DNA of 64,000 nt from CAZSHX01 sp964606895 (GTDB lineage Bacteria; Bacteroidota; Ignavibacteria; Kapaibacteriales; UBA2268). Positions 33,071 through 43,551 of the stretch are shown piece after piece. Every line of letters begins with the position of its first letter. The stretch's first letter is position 1. The translations under genes and the position numbers were made by a program. The notes below the pieces were generated by a model. It searched no databases. It saw only the letters and a program-made list of their open reading frames with translations, and was not told the origin of the DNA. Where the stretch lies: contig CAZSHX010000018.1 of the NCBI GenBank assembly GCA_964606895.1, positions 1 through 64,000 of the forward strand, in the 5' to 3' direction.

Positions 33071-34159
33071 TTAAGCTATCGAAACAGCTTCGTTATATTC
33101 TTCCATAATCGTTCCAACCAATTCTTTAACTGATACGATTTTATCCACCTTGTAAGCATTAGCTCCTGCAAAGGAATATCCGTCCTTAAGTTTACCTTTT
33201 TTTGCATTCACAAGTGCAAGGGCAATACAGTAAGGAACTGTCTGGTAATCACATGTTTTAAGACATTTCCATGGACAGCTGAATGGTTTTTTCTCGCCGG
33301 CTAAGACATCATCCAGATACTTGTTCCTGATTGCTCTGCCTGGTAAACCGACAGGACTTTCGATGATAACTATATCTTCTTCTTTGCAGTTGACATAGTT
33401 CTCTTTGAATTTGATGGAAGTATCGCACTCGTGAGTTGCAACAAACCTGGTTGCCATCTGAACGCCTTTTGCTCCCATTTTCAAATATTTGTCAATATCT
33501 GCACCTGTGAAGATTCCGCCTGCGGCAATAACGGGGATTTCTTTATTGAATTGCACTTCAAAATGTTTAATCTCGGCTATTACTTCGGGCAGAATTTTTT
33601 CCAGTCTGAAATCAGGGTTATTAATCTGTTCAAGTTTAAAACCAAGATGCCCGCCGGCTAAAGGACCTTCGACGACAACGGCATCAGGTACACGATTGTA
33701 GTTTCTTGCCCAGTATTCAAAGATTATTTTTGCCGCCCTTGCCGAAGAAACAATTGGAACAAAATGTAATCTATCCAAAGGTAATTTTCCGAAATTCTTC
33801 AGGGGCATACCTGCACCAACAAAGAACAGTTCAATACCCTCATCAATTGCTATTAGCATAAGCTCGTCGAAATCTGTAAGAGCCATCATAATGTTAACGC
33901 CAATAATGCCGTTAGTCAATGCCCTTGCTTTTCTAATTTCTTTACGTAGTGCGCGGTCGTTAGCCGCCATGATATTTGATATAAAATCAGGTTCGTGCAA
34001 CCCGATACCAACAGTAGCTATAACTCCGATTCCGCCTTCATTTGCTACTGCAGAAGCTAAACCCGACAAGGAAACTCCGACTCCCATTCCTCCCTGAATG
34101 ATTGGAATTATTGCCTCAAGGTTACCTATCTTTAGTGTAGGCATTTTCTGAGAATTCAT
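33071..34159 (-). CDS. nitronate monooxygenase / FabK-like flavoprotein
   Basis: A 362-residue FMN-binding TIM-barrel protein of the NMO/2-nitropropane dioxygenase/FabK family. Seen: the N-terminal IIQGGMGVGVSLSGLASAVANEGG, VVVEGPLAGGHLGF, the IAAGGIFTGADIDKYLKMGAKGVQMATRF phosphate-binding segment, and a C-terminal Cys-rich stretch (CPWKCLKTC). Family members oxidise nitronates, or reduce enoyl-ACP in FabK; which reaction applies here cannot be told. It is monocistronic; no promoter is clear. Confidence 0.9.
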   Translation of the reverse strand: MNSQKMPTLKIGNLEAIIPIIQGGMGVGVSLSGLASAVANEGGIGVIATVGIGLHEPDFISNIMAANDRALRKEIRKARALTNGIIGVNIMMALTDFDELMLIAIDEGIELFFVGAGMPLKNFGKLPLDRLHFVPIVSSARAAKIIFEYWARNYNRVPDAVVVEGPLAGGHLGFKLEQINNPDFRLEKILPEVIAEIKHFEVQFNKEIPVIAAGGIFTGADIDKYLKMGAKGVQMATRFVATHECDTSIKFKENYVNCKEEDIVIIESPVGLPGRAIRNKYLDDVLAGEKKPFSCPWKCLKTCDYQTVPYCIALALVNAKKGKLKDGYSFAGANAYKVDKIVSVKELVGTIMEEYNEAVSIA

Positions 34160-34337
34160 AATTTATTCGATCCTATGATAATTTCATCCAACTATTTAAA
34201 TTTTGCATTTCGCATAAACTTAAAAATAGTGATAATTTATGAAAAATACATTAAGTCATTATAATTCATTTTTTTTAGTTGTCCAATCCAAGTAATTTTT
34301 AGGACTACTAATTGTTTCAATATTGAATTTGAATTCT

Positions 34338-37300
34338 CTATTTCATCAAAAGTACTTTACAAACAGCACGTTCCCCTTTACAATCGGCGACAATCCAATA
34401 TGTTCCATTTGCAAGAGAAGTAACATCGAAATTGAAAATTCTTGAATCTGAGACCAAAGTACCGTTTGAAATACTATGAATAGTAATTCCATTGTTTGAT
34501 ATTAATTTGATAATCGGTTCGCAAATATCGGTGGATGTTAGCCTGAAATCCAAATTATTTTTTTCAATATTATCCAATACATTGATTTTCAGATTTCCTT
34601 TTGTTTCCTCAAATCCTTCGAATACACTGGTTGAAGTATCAATAGTTAATTTCATATCCTGAGAAGTTACGATGCCGCAATCTCCGGAAACAATGCATTT
34701 GTAAATACCCTGATGAGATTCGCTAACTCCGTTGATGGTAAAAGTTGAATCAACTTCATTCATAATTTTACTCCCATCTTTAAACCAATCAAAAGTTAAG
34801 TTCTCGCCTCTGGCAACAACAAAAAGTTTAATGTTTTTATCAATTTTAACTTTTGAATCTCCCGATTGAGATAATATCTTTGTTGCCGGTTTGACGGTCA
34901 AATTTAGTTCCTGACTAGTAATTGAAGGATTGCACGCACCGACTAAAGTTACTTTCACTTTTCCAGATTTGTTGAAAATTGAAGTGTTCAGTGTTAGAAC
35001 AGTATCAGATTGGTTTTGAAACTGAACATCATCAAGGAACCATGACAATTTCAATCCGTCACCGTCGGCAGAGAGATGAAACTTGATTGTATCGCCTTCG
35101 CATACAGAACCATTTTCAGGCGAGGAAGTAAAACTTTTGATTGCCGGTGATGCAAGCAAAGAAATTGGAATAGGGTTTGTGCTTGTCAAACCCGAATTAG
35201 TTGTGACTCTTACGAAATAATCATCTCCGCGGAGCATACCATTTTCAACCTTCCAATTCATTGCATTGCCGACAATATCCGAACCGATAGTTTTCCATAC
35301 CGAATCAGAATTTCTTCCTAATTCGACAGAATATTTTTCACCATTGGAGAATCCCTGAGATTCCCAACGAACTGAAATCATTTGTCCCGGACAATACCGT
35401 TCTTTGCCTGAAGGAGATGATAAAGTCAATTGAGCATAAACTTGTTTTGCAATAAATCCATTATATCCGTCAGGATTACAACTGCTTTGAATTTGGTTGT
35501 TAGTCACTGGAAATGTTACCGACTTGGTATAGCCGCCAAAAATAACATCGCCTCTTTCATCAACGGCAATAGTGTTCGAGCAATCATCCTGGTCGCCGCC
35601 AATTAGAGTTGAATGAAGAATCTCACTGCCGGTAGTATTGAATTTTGTAATGAAAGCATCACTTTTACCCATATTTTTAATCAGATTTTCTCCGACAACA
35701 GGAAATTTAGATGATGTTGTCGAACCTGTCATATAGGTTGCCGCTGAGTTTTTATCCCAGACCATATCCTGAAGAACATCATTCCCGGTGCTACCAAAAA
35801 ATGTAGAAAAAATCAAATTTTGCCTTAACCCTGATCCGGTTTGAGGTTTAACTTTATCCATTTGTGCATAAAAGCAATCCCAACCGCCTGCATTAGTTTT
35901 ACTGACAGCATTGTTAGTTATTGGGAATTTTGGTGTACCGAGCTCTTTAAAAGTGCTTCCTGCAATGTACATTGTATAATATTGTTCATCAACACTGATT
36001 GCAACTCCCCTATCGTCCCCTGAACCGCCAAAGTAAGTAGAGTTGTCAATTGCTGCACCTTCACCCTTCAATTTGATTATAAATGCATCATATCCTCCAT
36101 ACAAAGAAGTGCAGTAAGGTCTGTCCCAAGGCTGAGACGGAGTTCCTTTATTTGAAAAGGGTAAAACGGGCATATCGTCAGAATTTGTTTCACCGGTAAG
36201 ATAAACAACACTTTCAAAATCAACATACATACCATAAGCTCTGTCATTGTTTTTACCTCCAATTAAAGTTGAAAATTTGAGAGAGCTTCCGGTCGGGCTT
36301 AATTTGGTCACGAAAATATCATCCAGACCTTTTAAAGCCTTCTGAAATGACCCCGAAGTAGTCGGAAAATCATTAGAGTTAGTATAACCACATATATAAG
36401 CAAAATTATCTTTTTGAACAATTATATCCATACCATATTCACTTTTTCCACCACCCAAATAAGTTGAATATACAAGTTGTTTTCCATCCTTGGATAATTT
36501 GGTAACTATAACATCGGTTTCCTTAAACAATACTGGCTGCATAGCATTTTTAACAGGATAGTCATCTGATGAAGACCAACCGGTTATGTAAACATTTTCG
36601 TCTGTATCAACAGTAACAGCTTTTCCGATATCGGTCGAACCGCCACCAAGAAAAGTTGAAAAATCAAGTATTTGTTTTGAACCTTTAATCGTATATCTGC
36701 TTACAAAAATATCCTCCTGAAAAACTAACTGATTACTATAAGCTCCCGGAGTAGTGATAAAATCCATTGACTTAGTCCATCCTGTCGCAACAAAAGAACC
36801 TGCTTTTATATTGGCAATATTTGTAACCTCTTCTTCAAGCGAACCACCCCAACAAGTAATAAGAACGAGTGGGTCAATTATCAATGGTTTTGAATTATCA
36901 TAATTACCTACATTGAAACCAACACGTTTATCCTGAATATGAAAACTGCATGGGATTTGAGTTTTAGTCCCAAAATTATCCTGGTAGGCATAAATTCTGC
37001 CGTGTGTTTGTTCGCCGAGTGTAGTTGAAATCACCAGGCTACCCGACTTATCTATTTTGAATATATCGGTTCCTTCGAAATTAATTTTGATAATATTAGG
37101 GTCAATGCCGGGATGAACAATCAAATCGTATCTCGGCTGATTATTTTCCAATCCGACAATTACATCTACCCCATTATAGATGTTGTTAAGTTTGACTCTA
37201 TTATATGTTTTCACGTCAGAAACCCACTTATCGGGATCATTCCCGATAAAATAGTTAACATATCCATCATTCTGCTCCAAGGCATCATAATTGAAAAAGT

Positions 37301-37577
37301 AGTTGGAATTCTCGAACTTCATTTTAATGACATGCCCTTTGATTATTGTTGACCTATCGGAAATTTCAGATTTTTCAAAATAATCATAAACGATACCGTC
37401 GGTCATAATCAATAGTTTCAGACCGTTCAAAGTTGTTGCGAATTTGATGTCTTTTCCCCATTGTCCTTTATTCTCAATCAGACAATTTCCATAACTGCTC
37501 CTGATTGATGATGCTCCGGCATAAGCAAAAAAAGGTATAATCAAAAAGACCAAAAATAAAGCTAATTTTCTCATCAT
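34338..37577 (-). CDS. SBBP beta-propeller repeat protein with Ig-like modules and T9SS-type tail
   Basis: A 1079-residue secreted surface protein. The signal peptide (1-20) is followed by the ENKGQWGKDIKFATTLNG head domain seen in SBBP proteins, many repeats of the form 'FSTFLGGGSTDIGKAVTVD...VYITGWSSSDDYP' (about 240-700), a PKD/Ig-like region (CEGDTIKFHLSADGDGLKLSW and a second module), and a C-terminal strand domain ending TSLANGTYWIVADCKGERAVCKVLLM, a type-A T9SS sorting-like end. Cell-surface function, likely adhesive, is inferred. Confidence 0.88.
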   Translation of the reverse strand: MMRKLALFLVFLIIPFFAYAGASSIRSSYGNCLIENKGQWGKDIKFATTLNGLKLLIMTDGIVYDYFEKSEISDRSTIIKGHVIKMKFENSNYFFNYDALEQNDGYVNYFIGNDPDKWVSDVKTYNRVKLNNIYNGVDVIVGLENNQPRYDLIVHPGIDPNIIKINFEGTDIFKIDKSGSLVISTTLGEQTHGRIYAYQDNFGTKTQIPCSFHIQDKRVGFNVGNYDNSKPLIIDPLVLITCWGGSLEEEVTNIANIKAGSFVATGWTKSMDFITTPGAYSNQLVFQEDIFVSRYTIKGSKQILDFSTFLGGGSTDIGKAVTVDTDENVYITGWSSSDDYPVKNAMQPVLFKETDVIVTKLSKDGKQLVYSTYLGGGKSEYGMDIIVQKDNFAYICGYTNSNDFPTTSGSFQKALKGLDDIFVTKLSPTGSSLKFSTLIGGKNNDRAYGMYVDFESVVYLTGETNSDDMPVLPFSNKGTPSQPWDRPYCTSLYGGYDAFIIKLKGEGAAIDNSTYFGGSGDDRGVAISVDEQYYTMYIAGSTFKELGTPKFPITNNAVSKTNAGGWDCFYAQMDKVKPQTGSGLRQNLIFSTFFGSTGNDVLQDMVWDKNSAATYMTGSTTSSKFPVVGENLIKNMGKSDAFITKFNTTGSEILHSTLIGGDQDDCSNTIAVDERGDVIFGGYTKSVTFPVTNNQIQSSCNPDGYNGFIAKQVYAQLTLSSPSGKERYCPGQMISVRWESQGFSNGEKYSVELGRNSDSVWKTIGSDIVGNAMNWKVENGMLRGDDYFVRVTTNSGLTSTNPIPISLLASPAIKSFTSSPENGSVCEGDTIKFHLSADGDGLKLSWFLDDVQFQNQSDTVLTLNTSIFNKSGKVKVTLVGACNPSITSQELNLTVKPATKILSQSGDSKVKIDKNIKLFVVARGENLTFDWFKDGSKIMNEVDSTFTINGVSESHQGIYKCIVSGDCGIVTSQDMKLTIDTSTSVFEGFEETKGNLKINVLDNIEKNNLDFRLTSTDICEPIIKLISNNGITIHSISNGTLVSDSRIFNFDVTSLANGTYWIVADCKGERAVCKVLLMK

Positions 37578-37783
37578 ATAACCACTATTTAATAAATAAA
37601 AATCACGTTAATATATTTACATAATATTCCAAACAGAAATCAAGAAATCAATTCAGATTCACTATTATGAATAATAGCAAAAATAACATAAAAACCATTG
37701 ATAAAAATAGCATTTAATATGATTTTTATGTCCTTATTTGAACTACAAAAGTCTTTTTAATTTTGCTTTAGTCTTGTATATCA

Positions 37784-39823
37784 TCATTTGATAATGACAA
37801 ACTTTTCGGTAGAAAATTTAGTTTTGCTTTTTACCTGGAAGTAATACAGACCAGAATTAAAATTTTCTGTATTTATTTTGATGAAATCATGAGAGTTGGT
37901 TTCAGTATGATATACAATTTGACCAAAGACATTAACAATTGATATGAATATTCTCGAATCCTGAAAGCACTGAAGATTTACTGAGATTTCATTTACGGCA
38001 GGATTAGGATTAATTGTAACTTGTCCGGCAATAGAATTTTTTTCATCCTCTTTGCCTAAAACCAAATTCTCAAGGTTTAGGCGAAATATTCCATTTGATG
38101 CAGTTCCGGCAAAAAGATAACCACCGTTAACAGCAAGAGATGTTATATTTTTGTTTTTCAAACCATTATTAAATGGCATCCATTTTTGCTCTTGCTCGGA
38201 ATAAAAATATACTCCTTCTTCCGTTCCTGCAAAAACAGTATCTTTCCATGAAACAATTGCATTGATGAAAAAATTGCTGAATCCCTGGGAGAAAATCTGC
38301 CAATTTTTTCCATAGTCCGGAGAAAAATACATATTATGAATGTCTCCGGTGAAAAGGATTTGAGATGTTGAAATATAAATCTTGTTATTATGAATTAACA
38401 ATGCCTTGTAAGGTAAATCTTCTCCAAAAAGAACTTTCCATGAATTACCCTTATCAGTGGTTAAAAATAAACTGTCCCCTGCTACAAAAATATTGTCACC
38501 GTCAATACCTAAAAATCGGGTACTACCGACTGTGTTTGAATCATTTACTTTTGACCATGATTTCCCAAAATCAGAAGATAATGCCAATGCACCGCAACCG
38601 GCGACATAAATAATGTTATTGTTAAAAACGATGTTTGGATTCTGGCAAATCATATTGTCTATTACCCAACTTTTTCCATTGTTCTCGGAAATGAAAAGAC
38701 CATCATAATTCCCCGCAATTATTCTATTATTAACTAAAATAAGGGAATTGCAAAACTGGAAATCGTTTGTCATTATTTCCCATTTTTGACCGTTATTAGT
38801 TGAGAAGAAAATATCATTTTGAGTACTGCTTCCGTAAATTGTATCGTTTTTAACCGAAAGACAAGTGATATTATTTTGATACAAACCATTATCGGCTTTA
38901 TTCCATGTTATTCCGACATCACTGGAAATACTTATACCCAACTGAGGATTGATTGCAAAAATATAATTTCTGAATTTCTTAAGAGAGAATATCTGGTTAA
39001 ATTGCAATCCGTTATTGCTTTGCTGCCATGTGTTCCCATTGTCTGATGTTATATAAATCCCTTCTTTGTAGGTGCCAACAATAATTGTACTATCAGTAAC
39101 TATAATGTTTTCTATAAAGTTATCACTTCGATTTAACGGTATTTTCTTTTCGTTCCAGTCAGTCCCTTTATTGGTTGAGATAAAAATAGATTTTTTGTTA
39201 GCCACAAATATTTGGTTATTAAATAAATTTAAACAACCATGTCTCGGATTATTTCCCGACCAGATTTTATTCCATTTACTTGAACTGTCCAAACGCGAAT
39301 ACAAACCATCATTTTGAAAAATGAAATTTTGGTTGTCATTTTTGTAAAAGTCCAGAATTGTTGTACCTGAAGGACTAATTCTCTGCATGGTTTTTGTTGA
39401 ATCGAAAAGCAAATACAATCCGTTTGAAGTACCAGCGTAAATTTTATTTTCATATCTATAAAGACCTAATATTTCCGGGAGTCCTTCGAAGGTAGATTTT
39501 GAAAATGTTTTTCCAGAGTCATGAGAATAATACCATGAATCATCCTTATCTGCTATTCCTATAATTACACTGTCAATCATAGCTATTTCGCTGAAAGAAA
39601 TATCAGTTTTGCAATAAAGTGTCCAGTATTTTGCGGAATCGGTAGAATAATAAATACCGTTATCCTTAGTTGAAATATATAGATTGGAACTATCGTCTGC
39701 CATGCTGAAAATAGTTGCCCCACTCAGACCATTATTCACTTCTTCCCATTGAGAAAAGGAAATTGCAAAAGCACAAAAAAACAATATCAAAAAGAACAAA
39801 TATTTTTTCAAAATTATATCCAT
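37784..39823 (-). CDS. BNR/sortilin-like repeat protein with T9SS sorting domain
   Basis: A 679-residue secreted protein: signal peptide (about 1-24, ending AISFSQ), BNR-type repeats with NGxTW/GxSW turns (TDNGKSW, STNKGTDWNEKK, SDVGITWNKADNGLYQNNIT) and a C-terminal sorting domain with INPNPAVNEISV and FNSGLYYFQVK. Architecturally like the plus-strand gene at 28790 but its tail sequence differs clearly, so it is not a recent duplicate. Preceding 206 nt separate it from the SBBP gene on the same strand. Confidence 0.88.
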   Translation of the reverse strand: MDIILKKYLFFLILFFCAFAISFSQWEEVNNGLSGATIFSMADDSSNLYISTKDNGIYYSTDSAKYWTLYCKTDISFSEIAMIDSVIIGIADKDDSWYYSHDSGKTFSKSTFEGLPEILGLYRYENKIYAGTSNGLYLLFDSTKTMQRISPSGTTILDFYKNDNQNFIFQNDGLYSRLDSSSKWNKIWSGNNPRHGCLNLFNNQIFVANKKSIFISTNKGTDWNEKKIPLNRSDNFIENIIVTDSTIIVGTYKEGIYITSDNGNTWQQSNNGLQFNQIFSLKKFRNYIFAINPQLGISISSDVGITWNKADNGLYQNNITCLSVKNDTIYGSSTQNDIFFSTNNGQKWEIMTNDFQFCNSLILVNNRIIAGNYDGLFISENNGKSWVIDNMICQNPNIVFNNNIIYVAGCGALALSSDFGKSWSKVNDSNTVGSTRFLGIDGDNIFVAGDSLFLTTDKGNSWKVLFGEDLPYKALLIHNNKIYISTSQILFTGDIHNMYFSPDYGKNWQIFSQGFSNFFINAIVSWKDTVFAGTEEGVYFYSEQEQKWMPFNNGLKNKNITSLAVNGGYLFAGTASNGIFRLNLENLVLGKEDEKNSIAGQVTINPNPAVNEISVNLQCFQDSRIFISIVNVFGQIVYHTETNSHDFIKINTENFNSGLYYFQVKSKTKFSTEKFVIIK

Positions 39824-40077
39824 GTAAAAAAGTAAAAGTTAGATTCAACACCAAAAATACTTAAATATTTCGTAAAATACAAGAATATATTTATTAACAT
39901 CAATTGGGAGAACGAATCAGGGATATTAAGTGATTATGTTAATGAGAATTCGAAATTTTGAAATTGTGGAATTGTTAAATTTTTACTACGGGTACTTCAA
40001 GCACAATTAATATCCATTTATTTGATATTTAATATCTCTATCACAATTCAACAATTATCATCTCAGCTAAGCAGAAA

Positions 40078-40131
40078 GAAGAGATGGATTTTCTTCTCTT
40101 CAACTCCTCACCGCCTCAACTTTTTCTCATC
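40078..40131. repeat. intergenic repeat related to 32930-32973
   Basis: The DNA GAAGAGATGGATTTTCTTC...CTCAACTTTTTCTCATC resembles the later part of the element at 32884-32973 and holds a small GAAGAGA/TCTCTTC hairpin. It lies at the 3' end of the EamA gene and reaches a few bases into it. The rest of the 39824-40126 gap shows nothing else. Confidence 0.35.
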
Positions 40132-40984
40132 CCTTTTGGGTGATTATCACACCTGCAATTGTCATCAATCCGCCAAGAATAAAAGGCAGGGTAAGATTTT
40201 GATGAAGAAAAATAATCGCTAAGATAGTTGTAAGCACAGGTTGAATATTATTGAAAACAGCCACTTTGCCCGCGTCTATTTTTTTCAATGCGTAGTACCA
40301 CAAAATGTATGCAATTCCCGATGTGAATATGCCAAGATATAAAATTTGAATCCATTGAACACCTGTAAAATCAAGATAATTGTAGGGTGCTTTTACATAG
40401 AAGAATATAGGGATGAAAAGTATAAAACCAATAACCATCGCAATCAAATTAGTATAAATCGCACCGTATTTATTCACAAATCTTTTTCCCAGTATGGTAT
40501 ATAAAGCCCACGAAGCACTTGCCCCAAGTGCAAGATTAATGCCGAGGAAATTATTAGAGGAAAAGTCAAATCCGCGTTCAAACAAGACAAAGGAAGTCCC
40601 CGCGAACGCTACTGCAATTCCGAGAATCTTCAAAAAGGTTGCTCTTTCTTTCAGAAAGAAAAATGAGATTATCAGAACAAAAGCAGGAGACATAGCATAA
40701 GCAAGAGCCACATTTGGTGCTGAGGTGTATTTCAGACTTGTGAAAAAGAGAAATTGATTCAGCGGGACATTTAAAACCCCAAGCATGAAAATGGGGAAGA
40801 TGTCCTTTTTATCAATTTTTTTCAAGGCAATTTTTCTTATCGGGACTAAAGCCAGAAAGAACAAAGAGGCGATGAAGGCTCTGATGAGCAGTAGAGTAGG
40901 AGGCTGAATCTCTCCGATAATGCTTTTGCTAACCACATGAGTGGTTGAAGCAATAAGCTGTTGGATAAATAAAATAATGAGCAT
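40127..40984 (-). CDS. EamA/DMT-family transporter
   Basis: A 285-residue inner-membrane protein of the drug/metabolite transporter superfamily, with ten predicted helices in two EamA repeats (for example LLLIRAFIASLFFLALVP and LDFTGVQWIQILYLGIFTSGIAYILWYY). Such proteins move amino acids or other small metabolites; the substrate is unknown. No linked genes. Confidence 0.9.
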   Translation of the reverse strand: MLIILFIQQLIASTTHVVSKSIIGEIQPPTLLLIRAFIASLFFLALVPIRKIALKKIDKKDIFPIFMLGVLNVPLNQFLFFTSLKYTSAPNVALAYAMSPAFVLIISFFFLKERATFLKILGIAVAFAGTSFVLFERGFDFSSNNFLGINLALGASASWALYTILGKRFVNKYGAIYTNLIAMVIGFILFIPIFFYVKAPYNYLDFTGVQWIQILYLGIFTSGIAYILWYYALKKIDAGKVAVFNNIQPVLTTILAIIFLHQNLTLPFILGGLMTIAGVIITQKG

Positions 40985-41190
40985 TCTGATAAAATTAAAA
41001 TCAAAAGGGGGATTAACGTTTCAGGTCGGTTCTATTGCAATCGAGGAATAGATTTTGAGGAGAAACAGTATTATTTTTCGGGAATTTGCTAAAACTTTCA
41101 TTTAAAAATATGTTATATCATAATTTGTCATTATATTTGAAATTCGGCAAATATTGATAATCTTATTTTATTTTATATAAGGAAATTGAC

Positions 41191-41844
41191 ATGAATAATA
41201 CTAATTTTATGAGAAATTCGGCTTCATTGCTGATTGTTTTCTTTTTGGGCGGTATTGCACTAATTGCTCAGGAGCAGGGATTTATTCAAAGTGCGTATGA
41301 TGCAATTCAAAAAGGCAATTATCAGGTGGCGGCAGATAACTATACAAAAGCAATCGAAAAACAGCCACGCTTTGCTCCTGCTTACTATGGAAGGGGTCTT
41401 GCTTACTCATATCTGAAAATGCTTGATGAATCTGTTCTTGATTTTGCAAAAGCAACGGAACTCGACCCAAAATACCATCAGGCATATTATGCCAAAGGCT
41501 TGAGCAATGCAAAGCTCGGAAAAAATGAATCTGCTGTGGAAGATTATACTAAAGCTCTTGCCATTGACCCCAAAAATTCTATATATTTTTATGCACGCGG
41601 CAATGCGAACAGCATAATCGGTAAATACGATGCCGCTTTGAATGATTATACCAAAGCAATTGAATTCGACCCGCAGAACGGTTTTGCCTACTACGGCAGA
41701 GGTGTTGTTCATAAATACGAAAAACGCGGCGATGCCGCTATCAAGGATTTTGACAAATACCTTGAACTCAACAGCAACAAAGACGGTATGGCTAAAGAAG
41801 TTCAAAGACTTATCAACGAGATTCAACAAGAAGGTAAAGAATAA
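41191..41844 (+). CDS. TPR-repeat periplasmic protein
   Basis: A 217-residue exported protein with a membrane-type signal (about 6-26) and about five tetratricopeptide repeats (QAYYAKGLSNAKLGKNESAV and similar). It is a scaffold for protein contact. AAGGA precedes the ATG; a TATATTTG box at 41132-41139 could be its promoter -7. It opens an operon with a DUF6029 barrel-like protein and an Omp28-family lipoprotein, gaps 27 and 18 nt. Confidence 0.9.
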   Translation: MNNTNFMRNSASLLIVFFLGGIALIAQEQGFIQSAYDAIQKGNYQVAADNYTKAIEKQPRFAPAYYGRGLAYSYLKMLDESVLDFAKATELDPKYHQAYYAKGLSNAKLGKNESAVEDYTKALAIDPKNSIYFYARGNANSIIGKYDAALNDYTKAIEFDPQNGFAYYGRGVVHKYEKRGDAAIKDFDKYLELNSNKDGMAKEVQRLINEIQQEGKE

Positions 41845-41871
41845 AGTATAAAATATATCGCAGATAGGAAA

Positions 41872-43533
41872 ATGAAACAATTAAAATTGATTTTTATTAT
41901 TGCTCTGTTAATTATGCCTAATGTTAACAAGGCTCAGGATTTAACGGAGATTTCGAGGGTTACCGGCAACATTCAGATGGATGATCAGCTATATAACAAA
42001 GATAATGTTATCAAGACAAAAGATGTTCCCGAGAAATTCAGGAGTAACAACTACCTTTATTTCGCTTATAATCTCGGCGGATTTTCTGCTGGACTGAGAT
42101 ATGAAGCTTACATGAACGAAATTCTCGGATTCGAAGGCTATCGGGGAAATGGCATTGCACACCGTTTTGTTACATACACTTCCGATATGTTCGAAGCAAC
42201 CCTTGGTAATTTCTACGAGCAATTTGGAAGTGGTATGCTTCTCAGAACTTATGAAGAACGTCAGCTTGGATGGGACAATGCGTTGGACGGTGCAAGATTC
42301 AGATTCCACCCGACAAAAGGAATTGAAATTAAAGGTCTGGTTGGTAAAGTTCGCGATTTTTGGTCTTATGGAACAGGTATAGTTCGCGGAGCCGATGCAA
42401 GCGTCAGCATCTTCGAGCTTATGCCGAATTTCAGCAAAAGCGGTTACAGTCTGATTGCTGGCGGAAGTATTGTCAGCAAGTATGAACCCGACCAAAGTGC
42501 AACCTTGAAATTTCCTCAAAATGTTGCCGCCTATTCCGGCAGGCTTGCTTTCAGCGGTGAATCGTTTTCTGTTGATGGTGAATATGCCCACAAAATCAAT
42601 GATCCGATGTCTGTAAACAACAACAGCTACAACCCTGGAAACGGAATAGTTCTAAATGCTTCATACTTCCCCGAAAGAATGGGAATCGGCATCAATTTTC
42701 ATCGCTTCGACAATATGGATTTCAGAAGCGACAGAGGTCAGGTTGGAAAAGAAACGGTTATTAACTTTCTTCCGACTTTAACCAAACAACATACTTACGC
42801 ACTTGCGAATATCTATCCCTACGGAACTCAGCAAAACGGTGAAATTGGTATTCAGGGAGAATTTACATATACTTTCGGTAAAGAATCGGTTTTTGGAGGT
42901 GAATATCCGCTAAGACTTGTTCTGAATTATTCAAGGGTTCATGCCCTTGATACAGTTAAAAAAGATGAATATACCTACACCTCTCCATTTCCGGGAGTAG
43001 GTAAAAATCTGCTCTATCAGGATGCGAATATTGAACTTATTAAAAGATTCAGTCCGAAATTCGAATCGAGCATTTCTTACATCTTTCTAACAGCAAATCG
43101 TGAAGTAATTGAAAATCACCCCGGAAGATTCGGAAGAGTTTATGCTCAGATTCAGGCTATTGAATTCCTTTACAGATTTACTAAAAAAACTTCCGGCAGA
43201 CTCGAATTCCAAAATCTTTTGGCTACTCAGGACAAACCGATAACGCTTGAAGACAAAGACGACCAGACAAACGGTAACTGGGCAATGGTTCTTGCTGAAC
43301 TGACTTTTGCCCCGTCATGGTATATTTCTCTTTACGACCAATACAACTATGGTAATGATAATACAGATTTGAGAGTTCACTATCCGAATGCCGCCCTTGC
43401 TTATGTGCACAACAGTTTGCGTATGAGTGTCGGATTTGGCAGACAGCGAAGCGGATTGCTCTGTGTGGGCGGAATCTGCCGTCAGGTGCCTTCAGCAAAC
43501 GGATTTACTTTATCCATCTCTTCATCATTTTAA
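41872..43533 (+). CDS. DUF6029-type outer-membrane protein
   Basis: A 553-residue exported protein, signal peptide about 1-22 (ending NKAQ), then alternating hydrophobic strands with periodic aromatic residues (YLYFAYNLGGFSAGLRYEAY; FEATLGNFYEQFGSGMLLRTYEERQLGWD) consistent with a DUF6029-family barrel. The function of the family is unknown. Second gene in the TPR/DUF6029/Omp28 operon, a linkage that suggests a shared envelope task. Confidence 0.82.
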   Translation: MKQLKLIFIIALLIMPNVNKAQDLTEISRVTGNIQMDDQLYNKDNVIKTKDVPEKFRSNNYLYFAYNLGGFSAGLRYEAYMNEILGFEGYRGNGIAHRFVTYTSDMFEATLGNFYEQFGSGMLLRTYEERQLGWDNALDGARFRFHPTKGIEIKGLVGKVRDFWSYGTGIVRGADASVSIFELMPNFSKSGYSLIAGGSIVSKYEPDQSATLKFPQNVAAYSGRLAFSGESFSVDGEYAHKINDPMSVNNNSYNPGNGIVLNASYFPERMGIGINFHRFDNMDFRSDRGQVGKETVINFLPTLTKQHTYALANIYPYGTQQNGEIGIQGEFTYTFGKESVFGGEYPLRLVLNYSRVHALDTVKKDEYTYTSPFPGVGKNLLYQDANIELIKRFSPKFESSISYIFLTANREVIENHPGRFGRVYAQIQAIEFLYRFTKKTSGRLEFQNLLATQDKPITLEDKDDQTNGNWAMVLAELTFAPSWYISLYDQYNYGNDNTDLRVHYPNAALAYVHNSLRMSVGFGRQRSGLLCVGGICRQVPSANGFTLSISSSF

Positions 43534-43551
43534 TTGGAGGAAACAACAGCA

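Noticed and set aside
41407..41880. Minus-strand 157-codon open frame
   Set aside because: Antisense to the TPR gene; Cys/Phe-rich shadow translation.
41989..42591. Minus-strand 200-codon open frame
   Set aside because: Antisense to the DUF6029 gene, which has a signal peptide and regular strand pattern.
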